Shown: positions 52,495 to 62,129 of the stretch, one piece after another | Layout: each line of letters starts with the position of its first letter | How positions within the stretch are numbered: position 1 is the first letter of the stretch | Assembly (NCBI GenBank): GCA_963662175.1 | Contig: OY759214.1 | Span: 96,868,115 to 96,932,114 of the forward strand | Source of the DNA: Aradus depressus | Lineage: Eukaryota > Arthropoda > Insecta > Hemiptera > Aradidae | Reading direction: 5' to 3' | DNA length: 64,000 nt | Translations under genes and position numbers: made by a program | The notes under the pieces: generated by a model | What the model was told of the DNA's origin: nothing | The model's database searches: none | The model's input: the letters and a program-made list of their open reading frames with translations, nothing else

Positions 52495-53050
52495 GTACAG
52501 AAAAGGAAAAATTACGAATCGGTGAGTCAGCGTTAATTAATAGTTGACTTGTATACTGATTTCTGAATCCTCTTACTAAATTTTGTGTGCAACGGCAGTT
52601 ATTGGAGTTTTAGTGTTAAGCCTTCCCCCTAATCCCTCCTTTTCCATTGACCGATTTGGCTGAAGATCATAGTTTAACGTCCTCATAGGGATCTAAAAAA
52701 TATGATATTTCATGTCGATACATTCATTACAACGAAAGTTATTGGATTTTTTGTGTTAAACCTTCCCCCTAATCCCTGACCAACTTGTATAACTAGTGAC
52801 TACACTTGTCATTTTTCAACTAAATCGGCCGAAGGGAAGATGGGAACAATGGAGGGGGAGCTCAAAGCCTTATAAACTTTCGATGTGACGACACTATCAA
52901 CAAGACATTTAGTATAAGGATTCTGAAGCCCTGAGTAAGGCACTTTTATTTACATCCTAATCGGTAAATTGGTTGCAGATTGACAACAAAAACTGATTTC
53001 AACAATTCACTTTTTGGTTTTTTGCCGGTGATTCACCAAGGAATTTTTAA
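52495..53050. repeat. F1 copies
   Basis: Minus units (ACCGATTTGGCTGAAGATCA, 52647; TTCATTACAACGAAAGTTAT) then plus units from ~52790 to GCCGGTGATTCACCAAGGA at 53023. Confidence 0.7.
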
Positions 53051-53093
53051 ATAATGAAATTCATGTCAAAAATAAGTAATTTACTGCTCATAA

Positions 53094-53459
53094 AAAAAAA
53101 GTTGTGTAATTATCCTAAGAAATGTTGTAATTATCCTAAGAAATGTTGTAATTATCCTAAGAAATTTCATTGTTTTTGTTATATTTGTTGAATTATTTAA
53201 CTTGATATTTTAATGACTAAACTGTGACATCAAATCTTTGATTTGTTAATTGATATATATATATATATATATATATATTTATTTATGTTGTTTTTGTATG
53301 CACATATTTTTATTTTAACTTTTACCTGTCTATTGTAGTTAGCACTGAAAATGGTCTTATAGGAACGAAAGCTGGCTATGCTAATGAAACTTGTGAGTGG
53401 ACAACAACTCTGTGTCTTTTATTAAATACAGATCACAACAACCTCCAAAAAATTCCTCA
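53094..53459 (+). mobile_element. hammerhead unit with 13-bp TSD
   Basis: 366 bp between exact copies of TTACTGCTCATAA (53081-53093, 53460-53472). It starts with three 22-bp tandem copies of GTTGTAATTATCCTAAGAAA, has a (TA)n run, and carries the core near its 3' end, followed by TCTTTTATTAAATACAG. Non-coding. Confidence 0.9.
53339..53384 (+). ncRNA. hammerhead-like core, perfect stem I, mutated core
   Basis: Stem I TTAGCA (53339-53344) with TGCTAA (53379-53384) is a perfect 6-bp helix. The core is CTGAAAA (position 8 changed from G to A). Stem II GGTC/GAAC has one mismatch, then GAA, AGC..GCT stem III, A. Likely a formerly active ribozyme. Confidence 0.55.
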
Positions 53460-53487
53460 TTACTGCTCATAAGTTAACTTAGCATAG

Positions 53488-54707
53488 GGGTGATTCTCTG
53501 AAACTATTTTTGTGGTAGATTTTGAATGGTCTCATCTACTTACATGAATTACTGTGAAAGTTCTTTATAGAGATTCATAGTTAATGAGAAAGATTTAATT
53601 GTCCATGTGAGGGACTGAGAAGTAGCGTGAGGGACTGAGAAGTAGCGTGAGGGACTGAAAAAATGGGCGGAGGAGGGATTGAGATATCTCTTAGAGGGAC
53701 TTAGTAGACATCTCGGAAAACGTTTTACAAAATAGTACCAAGATTTTACCCGACTGTGGGAATCAGGCCTGAAATAAAGCTGAACGGAGTGCAGAGTGAA
53801 GAGCTTTGTGCTTCCACCAAAGTGGAAGGATTGGATTTCCGTTAACAGTTTAGCTGAATAAAATTTCACTAAAGTCGCAATAGATCAAGATTTCATTATC
53901 TGACAAATTCTCCTTTAAAAACTTCAAATTCTGAGCTTGATGGACGAAAATGGCCTCGTGATTCATGTATTTCGTAATCTGTTAATGTGAGGGACTGAGA
54001 AATTTTTAGTAAAACGACTACACGTTAACATTTAATTAGGGAGGAATCAACTTTCAGCCACAATTATAGCCTATCATAATACATGCACTGAAGTGAAGAA
54101 CATTAAAATATTATACTTACTAAAACAAAATTCAGGTTGTTGAGGGACTGAACGACCGACCACAAATTCAGCCTTGAAATTCTGATTATAAAATGATTAT
54201 AAGAAAGCCAAGACGTAAGTTAAATATCAACTTTTAGGCGGGAAGTGAAGAAGTGTTGCCGACCTCTCAAATTGTAGAAAAGTGACACGGCATAGCCTTG
54301 GTGCCATTTTCAAACATGTGATGGACTGAGGAAAACCCCTTGGGACAAGGATATACGAATTATTTTTGACCAATTATAACCATGTTACACTAAATTCTCC
54401 TATTCACCAAAAGTAGAGACCTAATTTGACAAATTATATGTACATTCATCTCATTTTTAGCTGATTATGGATAGGTGTCAGCTTGTTGAACACAGCGACC
54501 TCGAGTGAGGACATAGGAAGGGACTGAGAATCCACCATTTTGAAAGAAACTTATTGATAAAGAACAAGAGTTAGAATGATAATAAATGATTGAAAAAGTC
54601 CCCTAGGCCATTATTCACCTCATGGAAAAAGGAAAATTCCAAAAATACCATCACACCAGTCACAATGTGCTTGGGGCAGCGAATTCCTTAGTTTCAGAGA
54701 ATCACCC
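53488..54707. mobile_element. 1.2-kb TIR transposon with reiterated motif
   Basis: GGGTGATTCTCTGAAACTA (53488-53506) is perfectly mirrored by TAGTTTCAGAGAATCACCC (54689-54707). The interior carries about eight same-direction copies of GAGGGACTGAG or one-base variants (53609 onward). The 106-codon minus frame at 53549-53869 is not recognised. TSD not resolved, superfamily unknown. Confidence 0.75.
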
Positions 54708-55530
54708 ACAGGCAAAATATATTCTACTTGTGTAGGCGTAGGTAGGCCCCTATTGAGAGGTGGGCCAGAACGGTATCACATGAACATCTACAGAGCAGAG
54801 GGCCACAGTGTTTAAACAGGCAAGGAAGGGTTCAGGTAAATGTATTTAAGAAGGGTCGGCTGGCCAGGTACCAGAAAGTTTCACCTTTCAACTAGTAAAT
54901 AGAATAAAAGAATTATAGAGAAGTGAGATTAGATCTCGCACTGAAGGGATCCGTAGGCAAATATTGGGTTTATGTATTAATTAATTACCTTTTAATAAAC
55001 ATTGAGTTGTGACTTAATAATTATTTAATAAGTCACAAGTAGACCAGTGTGAATTTTAATGTACGCTTTTTCCCGCCAATCAAAGATGTATATCTAAATA
55101 AATAATTTATAAATAAATTAATACAAAATAAATAAATAAAAAATAATAATTAAATAGTAATAAAATATCCTATACATAACAGTATATCTGTGGTGGGAGG
55201 CAATAACAGTACACGTCAAAAAAAGTCAATTTTTCAGAAGAACTGAAAATTTCTTTTGCCACTGAACACATTTTTTCCAAAAAATTAGGTCTGCACTACG
55301 TGAGAGACTACCGACTTGTCCTCTTCTCACTACTTCTAGAGATTGACTTCACATTGTGAAATATGTTATAATACTGTATTGGCCAAAAATGGATTTGTAC
55401 TCTTTTTCCCGCCAATCAAAGATGTATTATATGTAAATAAATAATAAATAAAAATGACCTTATTATGAGTTGCAACTCAAGTACCTAACATTATTTACAT
55501 TGTACGAAAAAAAAAAAAAAAATGTTTGTT
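54708..55530. other. unassigned; one direct repeat
   Basis: CTTTTTCCCGCCAATCAAAG followed by ATGTAT and an AAATAAATAAT run occurs at 55066 and 55401. No element or coding assignment. Confidence 0.5.
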
Positions 55531-55735
55531 TTTATCTCTTTTTAACATTATTATTATGTTTGTCTAGTTATATCATTGTCCATAATGACTAATTTGTTTG
55601 TTATATTCTGTAGGCTCTGAAGAAGGAAATAAATAGTTTCCGAAACGTTGGCCAAATATTGAGTTTTTATTTACACGACAGAACCTCGAATTCCTTCTAC
55701 ATTGAAAAGATACTGTCAAATCTCTTCATGTTAAA
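55531..55735 (+). mobile_element. hammerhead unit
   Basis: Tail TTACACGACAGAACCTCGAA...CTTCTACATTGAAAAG matches the outer ends of fold-back unit 4 (29361-29689). Left boundary and TSD not determined. Confidence 0.65.
55612..55653 (+). ncRNA. hammerhead-like ribozyme
   Basis: Stem I GGCT (55613-55616) with GGCC (one T-G pair). CTGAAGA, one A, stem II GGAAA/TTTCC, GAA, palindromic ACGT, T. Stem II differs from the 29.6 kb relative (GAAAA/TTTTC) by paired changes. Confidence 0.65.
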
Positions 55736-55766
55736 TTCGCCTTGAGGCGTAGATAGTGACTGCCCA

Positions 55767-55916
55767 ACTGTATGGCTGAATAATGTCTCTCTGAGACACG
55801 ACGAAGACGTACGATACTTAGGACTTTACCTTGACAGACGACTGACTTGGAACAAACACGTTACGCCGACTCGACAGAAAATAAAAAGACGATTTGAACT
55901 GCTCAAATGGTACTAG
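55767..55916 (+). pseudogene. Jockey-type reverse transcriptase fragment
   Basis: Open for 49 codons: TVWLNNVSLRHDEDVRYLG, then LYLDRRLTWNKHV and TRQKIKRRFELLKWY before a stop. VRYLGxxLDxxLTWxxHV is the diagnostic Jockey block just after the catalytic centre, also present in decayed form at ~309-336. The following 200 bp are probably frameshifted continuation. Confidence 0.85.
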
Positions 55917-56117
55917 ACAAGCGTATCTCAACTTTAACTCAACCACAAACTGAGTGTTATCAGACCTTCTCACTTCAAAATAATTTAAGCCATTCAAAAT
56001 CTCGACGACTGAATCATTGTTGACCTCGTGACCTCCTGCCTGAGGAGATGGTGGTGCTGACCAGCCGCTTCATCCAGTGACTCGAGTTTTTGATATTCTG
56101 CTCTTGTGACACTGTGA

Positions 56118-56210
56118 CTGTAGAGTCGGGCTCATGCCCACAAGAGTTACGAGCGCTCTCTTATTAGGCAATATGACCTCGTAGTTAAAGCCCGAGCATG
56201 TCACAATAAA
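56118..56210 (+). repeat. SINE-A 3' fragment
   Basis: GTAGAGTCGGGCTCATGCCC, GAGCGCTCTCTTATTAGGC, AAAGCCCGAGCATGTCACAA. Confidence 0.8.
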
Positions 56211-56699
56211 CTATGCAATTCTGCTGAAAGCTAGTATACGCTGTGATAAGTTATCCTGTTATTAAAATCTGTTATTTTTGAATTTTAAATAGCAGACTAC
56301 GAAAAAAAAAGTTGTCAATGAATCACCAGCAATTTACTTCCCCAGAACGAATCAATCAATTAACTTTTCGCTCCCCCTCCAAAACCAGTCGACCGTTTGC
56401 GCTAATATTCAACAGTTGGCTTACATAGGGGCGCCTCAATCCTCATACTAAATGTGTTGTCGAATCGGTAGTTATTAGGTTTTGAATTGAACCCCCAGTT
56501 CCTTTCAGCCGATATCGCTCTTTGACATGTTATGTCCTCATTGAGTTTTGAATTTAAATATAAAATTTCATGTCAATACATTCATTACAACGGCAGTTAT
56601 TAAAATTTTACTCTACTCCCCCCTCTCCCTTGGCTGATTCGGCTGAAAATCTATAGGTGTTTTCCTTATGGGGTTTTGGTCTTACATATAAAATTTTAT

Positions 56700-57150
56700 A
56701 CATGCCTTCTCCCCAACCCTGCTTATTCATAGTAAGTCATTTTAATGTTTACTCTTTATTATGTTCCACCTATTTGTCTATTTCCATTATCAATGTTCAT
56801 GTTTAGTAATGTATTGATATTTAATTTTAATTTGTATTAGTGTACGTTCATGTTTATGTATTTACAATATATCTATATTCAATTTTAATGTTTAATAATG
56901 TATTCATAGTAAGTCAGGTTCGATTTTTAACTTGTTACAATGTCTATTTTAACGTTCAGTAATGTTTATCAACACACTAATTTTGTTTAATTGTGATTCT
57001 AATCTTGATTCCCTGCCATGTTTGTAGGCCCTGATGATGATATAAAATATATCGAAACGTTGACGTTTGAATAGTGTTGCCTGTTTTCTTCCATCTTTGA
57101 CTGACCCTCAATATTCCTACAATTAGAATCTACAGTCGCTAATCAACATC
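56700..57150 (+). mobile_element. hammerhead unit with 13-bp TSD
   Basis: 451 bp between exact TATAAAATTTTAT copies (56687-56699, 57151-57163). The flanks rejoin into a continuous F1 sequence, so the boundaries are secure. Contains three ~65-90-bp internal near-repeats (ATTCATAGTAAGTCA, TTTAGTAATGTATTG), with the core close to the 3' end. Confidence 0.92.
57026..57066 (+). ncRNA. hammerhead-like ribozyme
   Basis: CTGATGA at 57031-57037, T, perfect 6-bp stem II GATATA/TATATC with AAA loop, GAA, palindromic ACGT, T. Stem I GGCC/GACG is broken at two positions. Confidence 0.6.
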
Positions 57151-57349
57151 TATAAAATTTTATGTTCAAACATTCATTTTATCGGCAGTTATTTGAATTT
57201 TTATATTAAGCCTCCCTCTTAATCCCCCTTATCTTTGATCGATATGGCTGAAAAATAATAGGTGTCGTCGTTAGAGGTTTCTGGATTCACTTATAAAAGT
57301 TCGTGTCTGTACACTCATTCTATCGGGAATTATCGTGTTCACAAACACA

Positions 57350-58023
57350 CAGTGCCGGATTAAGTGAATAGGAAGCCCTAGGCCCTTAAAATTTTTGGGG
57401 CCCCCCCTTTTTTTACGAACTGCAATAAAATGTTTATTTATGCATTTATATGCATTTAACAATGGATTTATGTTATTTCTAAGGTATAAACATGAAATAA
57501 ATTTTATTTTTTGTTAAAGTATATATTCTTTTCAGAACTAAAATTACAAAAACATGTTATAAACAATATCAATTTATAATATAAACGTTGATATAAGATT
57601 TGTCTTTAAAAATCTTTCTTTCTACACTTGAGGTTGCTAAAATCATTGATGATGTCTTCAAAATCAATTTGACGAAGAACATCTGATTCAATAAACATCA
57701 AACTCAGCATGTCTAATCGTTCTTGATGCATAATGCTTCTTTGCTCGCTTTTGATTCGTTTTAATTTTGAAAAAGAGCGCTCTGCAGAACAATTTGTTAT
57801 CATGAGCGTTAAAAAAATGCGAAGAGCAATTTCAACGTTTGGAAAACAGTTGCAAGATTATCTCGAATCAAAATTTCGTAAAGTTCAGAATGAGTGAACT
57901 GGGGTTTTGATGGAAATTTTGATTTACCATAAGTGTGAATCCATTTTCGATTTTTCGGGGGCCCTTCATCGACGGGGGCCCCAGGCCATGGCCTAGTCCG
58001 GCCTATTGGGTAATCCAACACTG
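57350..58023 (-). mobile_element. hAT element, internally deleted
   Basis: CAGTGCCGGATTAAG (left) and GTAATCCAACACTG (right) are inverted termini. CAAACACA flanks both sides (57342-57349, 58024-58031), an exact 8-bp TSD. 674 bp, keeping only the C-terminal transposase region. Subterminal GGCCC-rich blocks at both ends. Confidence 0.93.
57606..57945 (-). pseudogene. hAT transposase C-terminus (ZMYM/zf-MYM1-like type)
   Basis: Minus strand KFPSKPQFTHSELYEILIRD, then after a one-base frame break near 57845 TNCSAERSFSKLKRIKSEQR and RLDMLSLMFIESDVL to the stop. SAERSFSKLKxIK and the LxxLxxLxIE block form the hATC dimerisation domain. The N-terminal BED and most of the catalytic fold are deleted. 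Confidence 0.9.
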
Positions 58024-58140
58024 CAAACACACATAGACAATTTTTTTTCCATATTTGTAATTTAGAGGTCGGAAAACATGAAATTCCGTTGAAAACTCAG
58101 GATCGAATCTCTGGCCGATTACATAACTTCCTCTATACTA

Positions 58141-58439
58141 GTATTAACATATAAGATTACTAAAAAACAAAACTAAGATGAGTTTCAAATTGTTCTTATT
58201 ACAATAATAAGGAAATAAGGCAGTCAGTCGTTTCATTGAAATATTGATTACTTGGTTCGTGTATAGGCCCTTATCTTTTGAGTTAAATTTTAATAAGTCC
58301 CTAGTCATCTGAGCTAATGGATCGTTGTTAGGAACTTTATGGTTTATTAATGGCCTTAAATGTTTAATTGTAATATGATAGGCCCATTGTGTTCTATAAC
58401 ATACATTAGTTGGTCTGCAACTTTTGAAAAATAAACATA
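58141..58439. other. no recognisable feature
   Basis: AT-rich; nothing assigned. Confidence 0.4.
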
Positions 58440-58690
58440 GGCTACTACAGTTTTATGGAAACTTTCAACATTTCTTCTGGAATAGGAGGGGTGTTAGAAG
58501 TTTGAAGCCTTTGTGTGTGTGTGTTTGTCTGTTTGTGGCATCGTAGCTCCAAGATGGCTGAATCGATTTCAAAGAGGGTTTTTCGTTTCAAAAGCTGGTA
58601 TTTGCGAGATGGTTCTTAGCCATGTTTGGTGGAAATCTGGTATGCCGTCTCCAAGATTCAGATTTCATCAGAGCCTGTGTAGGGATCTCG
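58440..58690 (+). repeat. retroposon-like domain fragment
   Basis: GTGTGTGTTTGTCTGTTTGT, AAGATGGCTGAATCGATTTC and a following TTTCAAAAGCTGG block are in the style of the 11525 and 46145 pieces. Confidence 0.35.
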
Positions 58691-58989
58691 GCCTCTATTA
58701 CAGCTAGAGACTTGGAGTTTGAGCTCAAATGTTTATTAAGGCCAAGCCCCTCCCTCATAACCCTTCAAGCCCCCCCCCCCCCCCCCCCCAAAAAAAAAAG
58801 CTCTCCCCACCAAGGTTTCAGTAAAAAAAATAATGAACAAAAAATTTATTTATTTTGTCGGGGTTTTTTAAAATTTTTAATTTTATTTGTATTTTATGGT
58901 TTCTCATATAAACTACCATTGATAAGAAAATACTTTATAATTTGTTGCTACGCGATACTATTCAAACATTCTCTTTCATTTATGTAATT
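58691..58989. other. unassigned, C20-A10 tract
   Basis: C20 (58770-58789) directly followed by A10. The proline-rich frame across it is an artefact of the tract. Confidence 0.5.
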
Positions 58990-59322
58990 GGGGGCGCCGG
59001 TATCTCAGTGGTATGCGTGTTTGCCTTCTGAGCTCAAGATCGTGGGTTCGTAACCCGACCGAGGCCCTTTATTTTATCTGGGAGGTAAAATAAACTTAAG
59101 CACGCCGTCCTTCGGATGGGACGTTAAGCGATGGTCCCGAGCCTGTACGATGTCAGGTACTCGTTAAAGACCTCTGCCCTAGGCGAATAAAAATTTGGGG
59201 TAGGCAAAATTTAGGAGTCCCACTGTAGAGTCGGGCTCATGTCCACCAGAGTGACGAAAGAGCGCTCTGGTAGTAGGCGATATGACCTCGTAGTTAAAGC
59301 CCGGGCATGAGTCATAATAACT
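58990..59322 (+). repeat. SINE-A, full length
   Basis: GGCGCCGGTATCTCAGTGGT, GTGGGTTCGTAACCC, CACGCCGTCCTTCGGATGGG, GAAAGAGCGCTCTGGTAGTA, GGGCATGAGTCATAATAACT. One of the best preserved bodies, useful as a consensus anchor. Confidence 0.95.
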
Positions 59323-59329
59323 GGAGGTC

Positions 59330-59410
59330 GCAAAGCATGAAATTACATTGAAAACTTATTATCGAATGTTTGACCGATTACATAACTTCCCCTATACCTC
59401 GTATAGCTGA
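59330..59410 (-). repeat. F1 A-end fragment
   Basis: GACCGATTACATAACTTCCC and CTATACCTCGTATAGCTGAG. Confidence 0.7.
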
Positions 59411-59887
59411 GGAGATAAAAATCAGAATTTTCTTATACCATCCTGGTTTTTACAGATGACTCTCCCCCTCCATAGAAATTATTTTAAAAATATTTCTCGT
59501 TTCTGGAAGCTTGCTGCTAGTCCGGGAGCTGCTAGAGCACATTTGATTTAGCAGACAATTAGTTGATATATCATGATACGCCACTTAACGCAAATGAACC
59601 TATAACAGTTAAATGTCGGATTAGTCTTATTATTTATTATCCTTTATAAAAGGTGTCAATTATTGAAAATTAAATCTGAGATAGGCAGAGTTAGTCAGGT
59701 CTTTAATTTTGTTTTTTAATTGGCAATGAGGAAGAGAAGAGGGGGGAGGGGGAGGGGGGGGGGGGAAGACGGACGGGGTTGGAATTGAAAAGGGAAAAGT
59801 ATGTTAGTCGGTAGAGTGGGGAGGAGGTGCAGTGAACCTGAGAACAGGTTCTGGAGGAGTATCTGCATTCATGGCAGTGTTCCAGGC
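59411..59887. other. no recognisable feature
   Basis: Contains a G-rich stretch at 59740-59765; no assigned element. Confidence 0.4.
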
Positions 59888-60335
59888 AAGCTAGACACCA
59901 CATCCTGGGGCCTGGGGGCCTCCAGGTAACAAACTTTCGAGGGCGCCTCAGACTCAGCATGTCAGTCTGCATGGATCAGTCCAGGCTGTGTTCAATCAAA
60001 CCTAGGCATCACATTCTTGTAGTCGCTGTTTCAAAACGCTACCTACAAGAACAACCAACGCTACCTGATAAAAGAAAGAGGGACTAGACAGCTGTCTTCG
60101 TCTATTGGATAACATTTCGACCAACCAAATAGCAACCTAGTTGATCTGGAGTCGATGCTGACCAAACTGGAATATTCACTCAGGCTAGACACCACATCCT
60201 GGAGCCTCTGGGGCGTCCAGATAACAAAACTTAGCCGAGGTCATCGACGGGGGTATTTCAAGGATCATTCGAAGCTGTATTCAAGCGTACGCATTAAACT
60301 CTTGTTGTCGCTGTTTCCACGACAGACGTATGTTC
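59888..60335. repeat. pair of diverged direct repeats (~150 bp)
   Basis: GCTAGACACCACATCCTGG...CCAG.TAACAAA...TTCAA...TCTTGT.GTCGCTGTTTC occurs at 59890-60045 and 60184-60335, 294 bp apart. Unknown origin; may be a local duplication. Confidence 0.7.
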
Positions 60336-60837
60336 AGCCCATGTCACTTTGGTATCAATACGAAGACCTAGGAATTTTTTTAATTCTCTTTAAATGAAAC
60401 GGAAAGAGTATCAACAGCTAACGGTGGAATTTTTGAAGAAAAAGAGTTTAAAATAGTTCTCATATTATCAGAAATTTGAAATTATTTTCTTTTTGACTAG
60501 TCTGTTTTTAACTGCGTCATCGTCAGCGGCACATCTATGCATACATATAAAATATAAATATGGAGAAGTACCTTGCAAAAACACTAAAACATCAGGGTTC
60601 AGAGTAACAAAATACAATAAAATTTGCTTACCCAAGCCATATAGTGTGGTGTCTAAAGGAACACTTGTTCATAGTTCAAAGAGGAGATTACTTTATACAA
60701 CATGCCAATAAAGACTTGAACATTCATTCGAAAATAATATGATGTACACAGAGATAAATAGATAAACTTTTTATTACACTAAAGATACCTTTATGGCAAT
60801 GCGTGAGTTTTTTTTTTTTTTTTACGAAATATGTACA
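60336..60837. other. unassigned, with a decayed hammerhead relic
   Basis: On the minus strand at 60495-60526, CTGACGA, T and GACGCAGTT match the 2.1 kb insert, but the rest of stem II and GAAA are gone. The remainder has no signal. Confidence 0.4.
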
Positions 60838-61183
60838 GGTTAGGTTAGGTTTTATGACTCATGCCTGGGCTTTAACTACAAGGTCATATCGCCTACGACC
60901 AGAGCGCTCTTTCGTCACTCTGGTGGACTTGAGCCCGAATCTACTGTGGGAGTCCTAAATTTTGCCTACCCTAAATTTTTATTCACCTAGGGCAGGGGTC
61001 TTTAAGGAGTACCTGACATCGTACAGGCTCGGGACCATCGCTTAACGTCCCATCCGAAGGACGGCGTGCTTAAGTTTATTTCACCTCCCAGATGAAATAA
61101 ACTAAGGGCCTCGGTCGGGTTACGAAGCCACGACCTTGAGCTTAGAAGACAAGCACGCATACCACTGAGCTACCGGCGCCCTC
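60838..61183 (-). repeat. SINE-A, full length, 12-bp TSD, CCTAA tail
   Basis: 346 bp between GAAATATGTACA (60826-60837, 61184-61195). Tail GGTTAGGTTAGG, intact centre, body, and TAGCTCAGTGGT A box; B box slightly mutated (GGGTTACGAAGCC). Confidence 0.95.
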
Positions 61184-61379
61184 GAAATATGTACATATTG
61201 TTATAGTTATAGAAAATAAAATATATATATATATATATGCAACTAGGAAACAAAAACAATTCAAAAATTATATAAAACAAAATATGACCTTTGATTAGGG
61301 AAATTAGTAAAATTGTAGTATCCATAACAGAAAAATGAAAATATATATACATATCTTACAAGTAATAAATTTAATTAAA

Positions 61380-61685
61380 TTATTCTTAATTTTCAAGCCT
61401 ACACTAAAAAATAAAAATAAATTGTTAATTTTTCTAATATCTATGTTATCAAAAAAAAAAAGTGCACAATTGGTTCTGGGTCGAATTTTGGTCTACTAGT
61501 GGGATAATTGGGGAGAAATGTTTGCCTGGGGATACACAAAGAGGGACAATAGAACAGAAAGTGTATGAGGTCGTCCTTTTGGTCTAAGGTACAGAGCCTG
61601 CAGACACTTTCAGGACAAGACTCATACCTAAGCCCTCCAAGTAATATTCTAAAATCTTGAGATCCTACAATCACTCACCAATCGG
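61380..61685 (-). pseudogene. LINE 3' end, CX2CX9HX4C motif
   Basis: Minus strand GLRYESCPESV, then CRLCTLDQKDDLIHFLFYC, PSLCIPRQTFL and a run to the stop. The C-x2-C-x9-H-x4-C arrangement followed by CP is the zinc-binding tail of non-LTR ORF2 proteins. The 3'-UTR shares words with 21470-21540, so both belong to one LINE family. 5'-truncated. Confidence 0.7.
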
Positions 61686-62129
61686 TAGAAGGAATTATAT
61701 TTAGAATTTAATATGGTGTTTATATCGTGACAGACTAGAAGAAGAAGAAGAATGTTATGTTAGGCGCTCAACTACTCAGGTTATAAGCGCCAGAGAACTT
61801 GGTGGGAAAGTTCCGCAGAAGATTCATACTGTGAAGGAACCAGATTAACGTGTACAGTGTTACAAATCAACATACCTTCAACGTACAGCAAAACATACAC
61901 ACACGTCCCTGGCAGAGCCTCGGCCCCAAGGCAGGGCGGACCCTCGCTCTCAAATTCAGGAAAAACTTTACTTGCATAAACAGAAAGAGGTGGCACTGGG
62001 GATGTGGACAAAAACCATGTCGCCTTAACTATATATAACCAGTTCTATGTACAGTGCTACTTTGTTACAATATACATTTGTACAATTGTGCTACATTAGT
62101 GAATAGAACTTTACAAATTATTCAGACTG
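61686..62129. other. no recognisable feature
   Basis: Mixed composition, moderately GC-rich at 61900-62030; no motif or repeat identified. Confidence 0.35.

Larger units (their letters stand above)
56300..58140 (-). repeat. F1 copy split by two later insertions
   Basis: One minus F1 copy (GTCAATGAATCACCAGCAAT at 56312 to CTGGCCGATTACATAACTTC near 58125) is interrupted by the hammerhead insert 56700-57150 and the hAT element 57350-58023. Both TSDs fall in F1 words, which gives the order of events. Confidence 0.85.

Noticed and set aside
34785..54840. Other CAGGTA words as splice junctions (34787, 23503, 54835)
   Set aside because: They lack a pyrimidine-rich tract and a good donor consensus, so they are expected by chance.
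58622..58987. 121-codon plus-strand frame with a proline run
   Set aside because: The frame crosses the C20-A10 tract and has no domain; judged an artefact.
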